From Streptomyces sp. AV19 (lineage in GTDB: Bacteria; Actinomycetota; Actinomycetes; Streptomycetales; Streptomycetaceae), in the NCBI RefSeq assembly GCF_015999245.1, contig NZ_JAEAMR010000007.1:536971-589293 (forward strand): DNA of 52,323 nt, given 5' to 3'. The position numbers were made by a program, and so were the translations under genes. Below, piece after piece: positions 26,213 to 34,253 of the stretch (within the stretch, counting starts at the first letter, position 1; every line of letters starts with the position of its first letter). The notes below the pieces were generated by a model. The model saw only the letters and a program-made list of their open reading frames with translations. It made no database searches and was not told the DNA's origin.

Positions 26213-27406
26213 ATGTCGTTCACCGAGCTGCCTGGCGCCCGGGTGCCGATCCGCATGTGGGCGGATCCGGCCACCGTCGAGGACGTCGCCATGCGGCAAC
26301 TGCGCAACGTCGCGACGCTGCCGTGGATCGAGGGCCTCGCCGTGATGCCCGACGTCCACTACGGCAAGGGGGCCACCGTCGGCTCGGTGATCGCCATGCG
26401 CGGAGCGGTGTGCCCGGCGGCGGTGGGCGTCGACATCGGCTGCGGGATGTCCGCGGTGAAGACGTCGCTGACGGCGAACGACCTGCCCGGCGACCTGTCC
26501 CGCCTCCGCTCGGAGGTCGAGCGGGCCATCCCGGTCGGCTTCGCCATGCACGACGACGCGGTGGACCCGCGCCGGCTGCACGGGCTGCCGACGGCGGGGT
26601 GGGACGACTTCTGGGGGCGGTTCCAGGGGGTGGCGGACGCGGTCAAGTTCCGTGAGGGCCGGGCACTCAAGCAGATGGGAACGCTTGGCTCAGGCAATCA
26701 CTTCTGCGAAGTTTGCATCGATGACCAAGGGTTTGTATGGCTGATGCTGCACTCCGGTTCGCGGAACATCGGCAAGGAACTGGCCGAGCACCACATCGGG
26801 GTCGCGCAGAAGCTCTCGCACAACCAGAACGTCGTCGACCGTGACCTGGCGGTCTTCCTCGCGGACACCCCGCAGATGGCCGCCTACCGGAACGATCTGT
26901 TCTGGGCGCAGGAGTACGCGCGGCGCAATCGCGAGATCATGATGGCGCTCTTCAAGGGCGTGATCCGCAAGGAGTTCAAGAAGGCCAAGCCGATGTTCGA
27001 GCCCGAGATCTCCTGCCACCACAACTATGTGGCGGAGGAGACCTACGAGGGCGTCGACCTGCTGGTCACGCGGAAGGGCGCGATCCGCGCGGGCGGCGGC
27101 GAGTACGGGATCATTCCCGGCTCGATGGGCACAGGTTCGTACATCGTCCGTGGCCTGGGCAATGAGGCGTCCTTCAACTCGGCCTCGCATGGCGCGGGTC
27201 GGCGGATGAGCCGTAACCAGGCGAAGAAGCGCTTCTCCGCGCAGGACCTGGCCGATCAGACGCGCGGCGTCGAGTGCCGCAAGGACTGCGGGGTCGTGGA
27301 CGAGATCCCGGCCGCGTACAAGCCGATCGAACAGGTCATGGAGCAGCAGCGGGATCTCGTCGAGGTGGTGGCCCACCTCAAGCAGGTCGTCTGCGTCAAG
27401 GGGTGA
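26213..27406 (+). CDS. rtcB: RtcB-family RNA-splicing ligase
   Basis: A 397-residue Mn/GTP-dependent RNA ligase joining 2',3'-cyclic phosphate to 5'-OH ends. The metal/active-site blocks are intact: 'GVDIGCGMSA', 'GTLGSGNHFCE', 'HSGSRNIG', and 'SASHGAGRRMSR' with the His that is guanylylated. Codons 156-175, covering the GSGNHF motif, use A/T-ending codons in 10 of 20 positions, whereas the rest of the gene is GC-ending. The motif is NHFCE rather than the NHFIE I recall from relatives. GGGGAGG lies just before ATG 26213. An endonuclease gene follows in convergent orientation, 9 bases away. Confidence 0.94.
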   Translation: MSFTELPGARVPIRMWADPATVEDVAMRQLRNVATLPWIEGLAVMPDVHYGKGATVGSVIAMRGAVCPAAVGVDIGCGMSAVKTSLTANDLPGDLSRLRSEVERAIPVGFAMHDDAVDPRRLHGLPTAGWDDFWGRFQGVADAVKFREGRALKQMGTLGSGNHFCEVCIDDQGFVWLMLHSGSRNIGKELAEHHIGVAQKLSHNQNVVDRDLAVFLADTPQMAAYRNDLFWAQEYARRNREIMMALFKGVIRKEFKKAKPMFEPEISCHHNYVAEETYEGVDLLVTRKGAIRAGGGEYGIIPGSMGTGSYIVRGLGNEASFNSASHGAGRRMSRNQAKKRFSAQDLADQTRGVECRKDCGVVDEIPAAYKPIEQVMEQQRDLVEVVAHLKQVVCVKG

Positions 27407-27415
27407 CGGCGGTTG

Positions 27416-28201
27416 TCACTTCCGGCGCAGCCGGATGCGGCGGAGCTGGCAGGACTTCTCCGACCGGCCGAGTTGCTCGGCTGCTTCGTGGTGGGACGGT
27501 GCCGCGAGCAGAATTTGGTCCTCCCACTGTGTCCAACTCCGTCGCTGCCGGGGCGGACTCATATGGGCGGGGCGCACCCAGGTGGCCACCCGTTCCGCCG
27601 CTGAGCGCTTGCGCTCAAGAGCCAGGCACCCCGGGTAGTAGAGGTGGTCGGCCAGCGAAACGCCGATCTCGCGCATGTACATGATGTTGTATGCGTGGTC
27701 CCGGGTGTTCCGGCTGGTCAGTTTGTGGATGCCGAGCGTGAGCTTGGTGTAGCGACACAGGTAGGTCGCGATGGCAGTGCTCGTCGTGGCCAGGCTGGCG
27801 AAGGGCAGCCCCTCGGCGGTGCACCCCACTGCTCCGTCCGCGTCGATGATGCCGCGCAGGTAGTCGCGCCGGGAGAAGGGGACGCGCGGCGGGGCGATGC
27901 GTGTCGACTTCTTCCCGCACGGAATCCCGAGTTCGAGGAGACGGGTTCGCCCCTCCAGCGAGTACATGCGCCAGATCGCGCTCCGATGCTCCTCGGAGAA
28001 GTTGGTTGTCCGCGTGCGCTCGCTGAGGCTGCTTCTGTAAGGGCACAGCTCTTGGAAGGTGCGAAGCAGGTCGATGTCTCGATAGCTGATCTCGACCTGG
28101 AGTCTGCCCTTCTGGCCGGAGCCTGCCATCAGATGCCCGTCTGCCTGCAGGAAGCCGAACATGTAGGCCCAGTGCGGGACTTCGAGGTCCATGAATGTCA
28201 T
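27416..28201 (-). CDS. Free-standing LAGLIDADG homing endonuclease with Myb/SANT-like C-terminus
   Basis: A 261-residue protein with two LAGLIDADG helices, 'YMFGFLQADGHL' (residues ~13-24) and 'YLRGIIDADGAV' (~115-126), each keeping the acidic residue needed for metal binding. The last ~45 residues ('SWTQWEDQILLAAP...EAAEQLGRSEKSC') resemble a Myb/SANT DNA-binding motif. GC is lower than in the neighbours (about 62% in one sampled stretch). ATG 28192 is an alternative start; no ribosome site is clear. It probably came in horizontally and may act on the rtcB locus; it could also serve as a regulator. Confidence 0.75.
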   Translation of the reverse strand: MTFMDLEVPHWAYMFGFLQADGHLMAGSGQKGRLQVEISYRDIDLLRTFQELCPYRSSLSERTRTTNFSEEHRSAIWRMYSLEGRTRLLELGIPCGKKSTRIAPPRVPFSRRDYLRGIIDADGAVGCTAEGLPFASLATTSTAIATYLCRYTKLTLGIHKLTSRNTRDHAYNIMYMREIGVSLADHLYYPGCLALERKRSAAERVATWVRPAHMSPPRQRRSWTQWEDQILLAAPSHHEAAEQLGRSEKSCQLRRIRLRRK

Positions 28202-28706
28202 GGGCCGATCGTCGGCCGACTTCGGCAGTACGTGTGCGGGAACGGAAGGGCGTCACCCGAACTGGCGGTCGTTCGAACGTCTGTTATGCGCTGACGGGGA
28301 TGGTCGGGGCTCTGCCCCGGCCCTTGAAGCACGGTGCCCTCCGGCCGCGTCCTCCGCGTACCACCGCAGCTCCATCACGGTCCCCCGGGTCGCGGACGCA
28401 GAGGGTCCGCCTGGCCGCGGTCGCCGGGGACGATGCCGAAGGTGCCCTCGCCGAGGGGCTGTTGCCGGTCGGGCGGTTCGACGGCCAGGCAGAGCTGGTC
28501 CACGGTGGACTCGCCACGCTCGCGCTCGGCCATGTCGGTGATCGTGGACGGGCTGACGCGCACCGACGGGAACGGGGCCTTGCCCGCGCGTCACTCGGCG
28601 GCGCGGACCGGCTCCGGGCCGAGCGGTCCGCAGCGGCACGCCGGCGAACGCTCGGCGTCCGCGGCGTCGAGGACGAGGTGGCGGAACCGGTGACGCGCCG
28701 TGCGGG
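28202..28706. other. Gap with degraded coding-like sequence, unrecognised
   Basis: About 505 bases without a convincing gene. On the minus strand one frame (about 28700 down to 28375) has strongly GC-biased third positions, but it is interrupted by TGA at 28591-28593. It ends 'EGTFGIVPGDRGQADPLRPRPGGP' region. This looks like the remains of a gene. I do not recognise the family. Confidence 0.4.
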
Positions 28707-29495
28707 TCAGTTGCCGGAAGTCTCGCGGTGGACCTTGTAGTTGCTCGCCTGGGCCCGGGGGCGGAGGACGAGCAGGTCCACATTGACGTGGGGCGGCCGG
28801 GTGACCGCCCAGGTGATCGTCTCCGCGACGTCCTCGGCCGTCAACGGTTCGCTGACGCCCGCGTAGACGGCCGCGGCCCGCTCCTCGTCGCCGCGGAAGC
28901 GGTTGAGGGCGAACTCGTCCGTCTTCACCATCCCGGGGGCGATTTCGATGATCCGGACCGGCAGGCCGTTGAGCTCCAGGCGCAGGGTCTCGGCCATGAC
29001 GTGGGCGCCGTGCTTGGCGGCGACGTAGCCGCCGCCGCCCTCGTAGGTGGCGAGGCCGGCGGTGGAGGAGACGATCACGACCGTGCCGGGGGAGGTCTTC
29101 CAGAGGGGGAGCAGCGCCTGGGTCACCTGGAGCGTGCCGAGGACGTTGACCTCGTACATGGCCCGCCAGTCGGCCGGGTCCGCGGTGGCGACGGGGTCGG
29201 TGCCCAGCGCTCCGCCCGCGTTGTTGACCAGCACCTCGACGGGGCCGTGGTCGTCGAGGAAGAGGGCGAAGACGTCGACGGCGGCGCGGTCGGTGACGTC
29301 GAGCTCGTAGGCGATCGCCTCGTGCCCGGCCTCGGTGAGCTCCGCGGCCAGCGCGTCGATGCGGTCCTTGCGGCGGGCGGTGAGGACGACGCGGTAGCCG
29401 GCGGCGGCCAGGCCGCGGGCGGTGGCGGCGCCGATGCCGCTGCTCGCGCCGGTGATCACTGCGGTGGGGGTGGTGCTCTGCATGAGGCTCTGCAT
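28707..29495 (-). CDS. Short-chain dehydrogenase/reductase
   Basis: A 262-residue classical SDR. The cofactor motif is 'AVITGASSGIGAATARGL', the NNAG block is 'VLVNNAGGALG', the catalytic Ser is in 'VIVSSTAGLATY', and the Tyr-Lys pair is in 'GYVAAKHGA' (YxxxK). 'GLPVRIIEIAPGMVKTDEF' follows. It resembles YdfG-type enzymes acting on small hydroxy acids, but substrate is unknown. ATG 29495 has AGGAG six bases upstream; a longer frame is spurious. It is the last gene of a three-gene minus-strand operon. Confidence 0.9.
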   Translation of the reverse strand: MQSLMQSTTPTAVITGASSGIGAATARGLAAAGYRVVLTARRKDRIDALAAELTEAGHEAIAYELDVTDRAAVDVFALFLDDHGPVEVLVNNAGGALGTDPVATADPADWRAMYEVNVLGTLQVTQALLPLWKTSPGTVVIVSSTAGLATYEGGGGYVAAKHGAHVMAETLRLELNGLPVRIIEIAPGMVKTDEFALNRFRGDEERAAAVYAGVSEPLTAEDVAETITWAVTRPPHVNVDLLVLRPRAQASNYKVHRETSGN

Positions 29496-29503
29496 GAGGT
29501 CTC

Positions 29504-29854
29504 CTAACGCCCGCGTGGCGCGTACATGATCAACGCTACCCCGGCGAGGCAGACCAGCGCGCCCAGCACGTCGTAGCGGTCGGGCCGGTACCCGTCGGCG
29601 ACCATGCCCCAGGCCAGCGAGCCGGCGACGAAGACGCCGCCGTACGCCGCGAGGATCCGGCCGAAGTGCGCGTCGGGCTGGAGCGTCGCGACGAAGCCGT
29701 ACGCCCCGAGGGCGACGACGCCCGCGCCGGCCCACGCCCAGCCCCGCCCGCCCGAAGGACCGCTGCCGCGCACGCCCTGCCAGACGAGCCAGGCGCCGCC
29801 GATCTCCAGGACGGCGGCGAGCAGGAAGAGGGCGATGGAGCGGACGACGGTCAC
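29504..29854 (-). CDS. YnfA/UPF0060-family small membrane protein
   Basis: A 116-residue protein with four hydrophobic helices. The first is '[20 protein letters not shown]', and the conserved '[14 protein letters not shown]' and '[17 protein letters not shown]' follow. YnfA-like proteins resemble small multidrug transporters, but their function is not settled. GTG 29854 overlaps the upstream stop (GTGA), so it is translated with its neighbours. Confidence 0.88.
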   Translation of the reverse strand: MTVVRSIALFLLAAVLEIGGAWLVWQGVRGSGPSGGRGWAWAGAGVVALGAYGFVATLQPDAHFGRILAAYGGVFVAGSLAWGMVADGYRPDRYDVLGALVCLAGVALIMYAPRGR

Positions 29855-30288
29855 GGCCAGACCAGGCAGTAGGGCTGGTGGCCCGCCTCGTGGAGGCGGT
29901 GGGAGAAGTCCTGCCACTCGTGGAGCAGCCGGTAGACGGTGAAGGCGTCGCGCGGTCCGCCCCGGTCGGGGACGGTGGACCAGATGAACGCGGCGGCGCC
30001 CACGGACTCCTCGCCGATGCCGCGCAGCGGGTCGACGACGGTCATGGGGAGCTTGACGACGGCGTAGTCGGGGTGGAGGACGACCAGTTCGAGCGGGGGG
30101 ACCTTGTGCAGGGGTATGCCCTCGATGCCGGTGAGGACCATCGCGGCGACCGTCTCGGGCTTGATCCGGGTGAACATCCCGCCCATGCCCAGCTCGTCCC
30201 CGCCGAGCTCCTCGGGGCGCATGGAGATGGGCACGCGCGCGGCGGTGGCCCCGTTGGGCGCCCCGAAGTATTTGTAGGTCACCCCCAT
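29851..30288 (-). CDS. Conserved hypothetical protein
   Basis: A 145-residue cytoplasmic protein that I cannot assign. It opens [20 protein letters not shown] and contains '[20 protein letters not shown]' and '[21 protein letters not shown]'. It has no signal or membrane segment. AGGAG lies seven bases before ATG 30288. It is the first gene of the operon with the YnfA-like and SDR genes. Confidence 0.75.
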   Translation of the reverse strand: MGVTYKYFGAPNGATAARVPISMRPEELGGDELGMGGMFTRIKPETVAAMVLTGIEGIPLHKVPPLELVVLHPDYAVVKLPMTVVDPLRGIGEESVGAAAFIWSTVPDRGGPRDAFTVYRLLHEWQDFSHRLHEAGHQPYCLVWP

Positions 30289-30732
30289 CCGGCCACTCCT
30301 GCTCGCGCTGTTTCCCCCGCCGTCGCCGCCGGTCCGCTCGGGACCACCGGTGCGGGGCTGTTCCCTCCGCCGATGCCGGCCCCCGCGGGGCGGCCGGGCT
30401 CGCTCGGGGCCGAGGTCGTCGGTGCCCTCGCCCAGTCCGCCACCGCGATGCATATCTCCACCCGATCGCTTTTTTACGCAGCACAGCCCCCGCCGCGCAA
30501 CCCGATCATCGTCTCAGACACCTCCCCCGTCGAGAGCGCGCGAAACGCCCGGACACGAGTGCCCACGGGGCTCTGAGACCATGGGTGGCGTGAGCTTCCC
30601 CTCCCGGCCCCCAGTGTCCCAGACGCGCGGGGGCTGACACCGGCCGACAGCCGAGCTGTGCCCGCAAGCCGGGGCGCGCGGCCACCGTCGCCGCAGCCGT
30701 CCCTCCCTACGTCTTCCGCAGGCAGGAACAGA
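30289..30732. other. Intergenic region upstream of hemL
   Basis: 444 bases between divergent genes. It must hold promoters for both directions; a T-rich patch 'cgcttttttacg' lies near 30468. It also contains the mini-ORF at 30590-30637. I see no other gene. Confidence 0.5.
30590..30637 (+). other. Mini-ORF copying the hemL start region
   Basis: A 15-codon ORF, GTG to TGA, encoding [15 protein letters not shown]. Its 18-base stretch CCCCAGTGTCCCAGACGC (30609-30626) is repeated exactly at 30752-30769 in hemL, in the same frame (PVSQT). It may be a leftover of a local duplication or a short upstream ORF affecting hemL. Confidence 0.45.
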
Positions 30733-32049
30733 GTGCCTTATTCGTATGAAGCCCCAGTGTCCCAGACGCTCTTCGAGCGCGCGGCGGTCGTGACGCCCGG
30801 TGGCGTGAACTCTCCGGTGCGCGCGTTCCGCGCCGTGGGCGGAACGCCCCGGTTCATGGTCTCCGGCACAGGTCCTTACCTCACCGACGCGGACGGCCGG
30901 GAGTACGTGGACCTGGTCTGCTCCTGGGGGCCGATGATTCTCGGCCATGCTCACCCCGAGGTGATCGCGGCCGTCCAGGACGCCGTCTCCCGCGGCACCT
31001 CCTTCGGCACCCCCGGTGAGGGCGAGGTCGCCCTCGCGGAGGAGATCGTCGCCCGGATCGCCCCCGTCGAGCAGGTGCGCCTGGTGTCGTCCGGCACCGA
31101 GGCGACCATGTCCGCGATCCGGCTCGCCCGCGGCTTCACCGGCCGCTCCAAGGTGATCAAGTTCGCCGGCTGCTACCACGGGCACGTGGACGCGCTGCTG
31201 GCCGCGGCCGGCTCCGGGGTGGCCACCTTCGGCCTGCCGGACACGCCGGGCGTCACCGGCGCGCAGGCCGGCGACACGATCGTCCTGCCGTACAACGACC
31301 TGGAGTCGGTGCACGAGGCGTTCCACCGCTACCCGGGGGAGATCGCCTGTGTGATCACCGAGGCCTCCCCGGGCAACATGGGCGTCGTCCCGCCGGGCCC
31401 CGGCTTCAACGAGGGGCTGAAGCAGGCGTGCGCCAAGAACGGCGCGCTGTTCATCTCCGACGAGGTCATGACCGGCTTCCGCGTCTCGAAGTCCGGCTGG
31501 TACGGCATCGACGGCGTCACGCCGGACCTGATGACCTTCGGCAAGGTCATGGGCGGCGGCTTCCCGGCGGCGGCCTTCGGCGGCCGCGCCGACGTCATGG
31601 CGCACCTGGCCCCGGCGGGCCCGGTCTACCAGGCCGGCACGCTCTCCGGTAACCCGGTCGCGACGGCGGCGGGCCTGGCCCAGCTGCGGCTGCTGGACGA
31701 CGCGGCGTACGAGAAGGTGGACGAGGTCTCGCTCCGGGTCCGCTCGCTGGTGACCGAGGCGCTGGCCAAGGAGGGGGTGGCGCACCGCCTCCAGACCGCC
31801 GGGAACATGTTCTCGGTGTTCTTCACCGACCGCGAGGTCACGGACTACGAGCTGGCCAAGGGACAGCAGGCGTTCCGCTACACCGCGTTCTTCCACTCGA
31901 TGCTGGCGCAGGGCGTCTACCTGCCGCCGTCGGCCTTCGAGTCGTGGTTCGTCTCGACGGCCCACGACGAGGCGGCGATCGAGCGGATCGCGGCGGCGCT
32001 GCCGGCGGCGGCGCGGGCGGCGGCCGGGGCCACGGAGGAGGCGAAGTGA
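30733..32049 (+). CDS. hemL: Glutamate-1-semialdehyde 2,1-aminomutase
   Basis: The second C5-pathway enzyme, converting glutamate-1-semialdehyde to aminolevulinate with PLP. The 438-residue protein has '[17 protein letters not shown]', '[18 protein letters not shown]', the aspartate in '[12 protein letters not shown]', and the Schiff-base Lys in '[17 protein letters not shown]'. GTG 30733 matches relatives; its first codons (CCT TAT TCG TAT GAA) are unusually A/T rich. It connects with the rex-hem operon about 11 kb away. It overlaps the next small ORF by GTGA. Confidence 0.96.
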   Translation: MPYSYEAPVSQTLFERAAVVTPGGVNSPVRAFRAVGGTPRFMVSGTGPYLTDADGREYVDLVCSWGPMILGHAHPEVIAAVQDAVSRGTSFGTPGEGEVALAEEIVARIAPVEQVRLVSSGTEATMSAIRLARGFTGRSKVIKFAGCYHGHVDALLAAAGSGVATFGLPDTPGVTGAQAGDTIVLPYNDLESVHEAFHRYPGEIACVITEASPGNMGVVPPGPGFNEGLKQACAKNGALFISDEVMTGFRVSKSGWYGIDGVTPDLMTFGKVMGGGFPAAAFGGRADVMAHLAPAGPVYQAGTLSGNPVATAAGLAQLRLLDDAAYEKVDEVSLRVRSLVTEALAKEGVAHRLQTAGNMFSVFFTDREVTDYELAKGQQAFRYTAFFHSMLAQGVYLPPSAFESWFVSTAHDEAAIERIAAALPAAARAAAGATEEAK

Positions 32050-32174
32050 GCGACGTACGCGCGGCCGCCGGGCTGCAGACGGGTACGAAAGCCGCACCTC
32101 TGCGCCGCGCGGGCGGAGATGGGGGCACCGCCCAGGCCGTTCAGGCACTGGGGGAGAACGGAGAGACACAGTGA
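32046..32174 (+). CDS. Small ORF bridging hemL and the phosphatase gene
   Basis: A 42-codon ORF whose GTG overlaps the hemL stop and whose TGA overlaps the next GTG (32171-32174). The product, starting [19 protein letters not shown], has no recognisable motif and mixed third-position bias. It may be a real peptide or just a spacer kept open for translational coupling. Confidence 0.35.
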   Translation: MSDVRAAAGLQTGTKAAPLRRAGGDGGTAQAVQALGENGETQ

Positions 32175-32854
32175 GCGAGCGTGACGACATCACCGTCGTC
32201 CACCTGATGCGGCACGGCGAGGTGCACAACCCGGAGGGCGTGCTCTACGGGCGCCGGCCCGGGTACCACCTGTCCGACCTGGGGCGGGAGATGGCCGACC
32301 GGGTGGCCGAGCACCTGGCCGGGCGGGACGTCACCCACGTGGTGGCCTCCCCGCTGGAGCGGGCGCAGGAGACGGCGACGCCGATCGCCAAGGCGCACGG
32401 GCTGGACCTGGCGACGGACGAGCGGCTGATCGAGGCCGAGAACGTCTTCGAGGGCAAGACCTTCGGCGTGGGCGACGGCGCCCTGCGCAAGCCGGCCAAC
32501 TGGAAGCACCTGACCAACCCGTTCCGCCCGTCGTGGGGCGAGCCCTACATCGAGCAGGTCGTGCGGATGATGGGCGCGCTGAACGCGGCGCGGGACGCGG
32601 CCCGCGGGCACGAGGCGGTGTGCGTCAGCCACCAGCTGCCCATCTGGATCGTGCGCAGCTTCGTCGAGCGGCGCCGGCTGTGGCACGACCCGCGCAAGCG
32701 GCAGTGCACCCTCGCCAGCCTGACGACCTTCACCTACCGCGGCGACAAAATCGTTTCGGTCGGGTACAGCGAGCCGGCCCGGGACCTGGTCCCGGCCCAT
32801 CTGCTGGCGGGTGCCAAGCCGGTCAAGGGCGGGCCCAAGGCGTTCGGGGCCTGA
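32171..32854 (+). CDS. Histidine phosphatase (phosphoglycerate mutase-like)
   Basis: A 227-residue branch-1 histidine phosphatase. The catalytic 'VHLMRHGEVHNP' motif has RHG; 'VVASPLERAQETATPIA' and 'AVCVSHQLPIWIVRSF' supply the second Arg and His. GGAG precedes GTG 32171. Streptomyces relatives lie next to hemL and the cytochrome c maturation genes. Substrate is unknown. Confidence 0.92.
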   Translation: MSERDDITVVHLMRHGEVHNPEGVLYGRRPGYHLSDLGREMADRVAEHLAGRDVTHVVASPLERAQETATPIAKAHGLDLATDERLIEAENVFEGKTFGVGDGALRKPANWKHLTNPFRPSWGEPYIEQVVRMMGALNAARDAARGHEAVCVSHQLPIWIVRSFVERRRLWHDPRKRQCTLASLTTFTYRGDKIVSVGYSEPARDLVPAHLLAGAKPVKGGPKAFGA

Positions 32855-32898
32855 GTGGCCTGAGTGGCCTGAGCTCCTGAGCGGCCCAGTGGCCTGAG
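32847..32898 (+). repeat. Short imperfect tandem repeat (TGGCCTGAG)
   Basis: Three consecutive 9-base units (GGGCCTGAG, TGGCCTGAG, TGGCCTGAG at 32847-32873) are followed by two diverged ones. They overlap the stop codon of the phosphatase gene. They are probably a slippage product. Confidence 0.6.
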
Positions 32899-32998
32899 GG
32901 GCCCGACTGCCGTACGCCGACGCGCCCCCGTCCTCGAAGTCGTCTTATATGGACGACAAGGAGGGCGGGGGCGCTTCGACGACGAGCGGAGGCCGCGC

Positions 32999-34186
32999 AT
33001 GCGGGACATAGCCCGGCGGGGCCTCCTGGGCGTGGCGCTGGGCACGGCCCTCGGCACCGCCGGCTGCGGGCTCGCCGCCGACGCGGACCCGGTGGTGGCC
33101 CGGGCCAGGGAGCTGGCCAGGGCCCGGCCGATCGGCGACGGCTCGACGGCGGACGCGGGCCCGCAGCCGATGCAGCCCCCGCCGCCCGAGCGGCTGGAGC
33201 CGGGGCAGCGGCCGCCGCAGTTCGTCGTCTTCTCCTGGGACGGCGCCGGCGAGGTCGGCAACGGCCTCTTCCCGCGCTTCCGCAAGCTCGCCCGCGACCA
33301 CGGCGTGCGGATGACGTTCTTCCTCAGCGGCCTCTACTGCCTCCCCGAGTCCCGCCGGACGCTCTACCGGCCGCCCAACAACCGCCCGGGCGCCTCCGCC
33401 ATCGGCTACCTCGGCGACGACCACATCCGGGAGACGCTGCGCAATGTGCGCGAGGCGTGGCTGGAGGGGCACGAGATAGGCACGCATTTCAACGGGCACT
33501 TCTGCTCGGGCCCCGGCTCGGTGGCCCGGTGGACGCCCGCGCAGTGGGAGTCGGAGATAGAGCAGGCCGTCGCGTTCGTCACCTCGTGGCGGACGAACAC
33601 CGGGTTCACCGACCTGGAGCCGCTGCCCTTCGACTACCGCAAGGAGCTCGTCGGGGGCCGCGCCCCCTGCCTGCTCGGCCAGCGGAACCTGTTGCCCGCG
33701 GCGGCGCGGCTCGGCTGGCGGTACGACGCCAGCTCGCCGGGCGCGCGCCAGGTCTGGCCGCGCAAGCGGATGGGGGTCTGGGACTTCCCGCTGCAGCTGA
33801 TGCCCTTTCCGGGGCGCTCCTTCGAGCTGCTCTCGATGGACTACAACCTGCTCGCCAACCAGTCCCGCAACTCCACCAAGGCCCCGCCGGTCCACTACCC
33901 CCGCTGGCGGCGGCAGGCCACGGAGGCGTACCTGGCCGGGTTCCGGCGCGCGTACGAGACCAACCGGGCGCCGTTCTTCGTCGGCAACCACTTCGAGCAG
34001 TGGAACGGCGGGATCTACATGGACGCCGTCGAGGAGGCACTCAAACGCATCGCCGACGAGAAGCACGGCGACGTGCGGCTCGTCTCCTTCCGGCAGCTGT
34101 GCGACTGGCTCGACGCGCAGGACCCGGCGGTCCTGGAGGGGCTGAGGCGGCTGAAAGTCGGGCAGAAGTGGGCGCCGGCGGGCTGA
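32999..34186 (+). CDS. Tat-type lipoprotein resembling polysaccharide deacetylases
   Basis: A 395-residue exported protein. The start MRDIARRGLLGVALG with lipobox GTAGC (Cys near residue 23) indicates a Tat-exported lipoprotein. The fold looks like NodB-type deacetylase: 'FVVFSWDGAGEVG' stands where TFDDG normally lies, and 'GHEIGTHFNGHFC' provides a histidine pair. The first motif has only one Asp, so activity is uncertain. GGAGG lies six bases before ATG 32999. It may act on cell-wall polymers. Confidence 0.8.
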   Translation: MRDIARRGLLGVALGTALGTAGCGLAADADPVVARARELARARPIGDGSTADAGPQPMQPPPPERLEPGQRPPQFVVFSWDGAGEVGNGLFPRFRKLARDHGVRMTFFLSGLYCLPESRRTLYRPPNNRPGASAIGYLGDDHIRETLRNVREAWLEGHEIGTHFNGHFCSGPGSVARWTPAQWESEIEQAVAFVTSWRTNTGFTDLEPLPFDYRKELVGGRAPCLLGQRNLLPAAARLGWRYDASSPGARQVWPRKRMGVWDFPLQLMPFPGRSFELLSMDYNLLANQSRNSTKAPPVHYPRWRRQATEAYLAGFRRAYETNRAPFFVGNHFEQWNGGIYMDAVEEALKRIADEKHGDVRLVSFRQLCDWLDAQDPAVLEGLRRLKVGQKWAPAG

Positions 34187-34253
34187 ACACCGCTGTTGTC
34201 CGGGGCGAGGGGGGCGCGGAAGATCCCGGAAATCGCCATGCGAAACTTTTCAC

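Noticed and set aside
26213..27406. Intein inside rtcB
   Set aside because: The RtcB frame is of normal length and uninterrupted; the endonuclease is a separate gene on the other strand.
28195..28740. Plus-strand 181-codon open frame in the gap after the endonuclease gene
   Set aside because: No ribosome site or motif. The coding bias in this stretch belongs to the minus strand.
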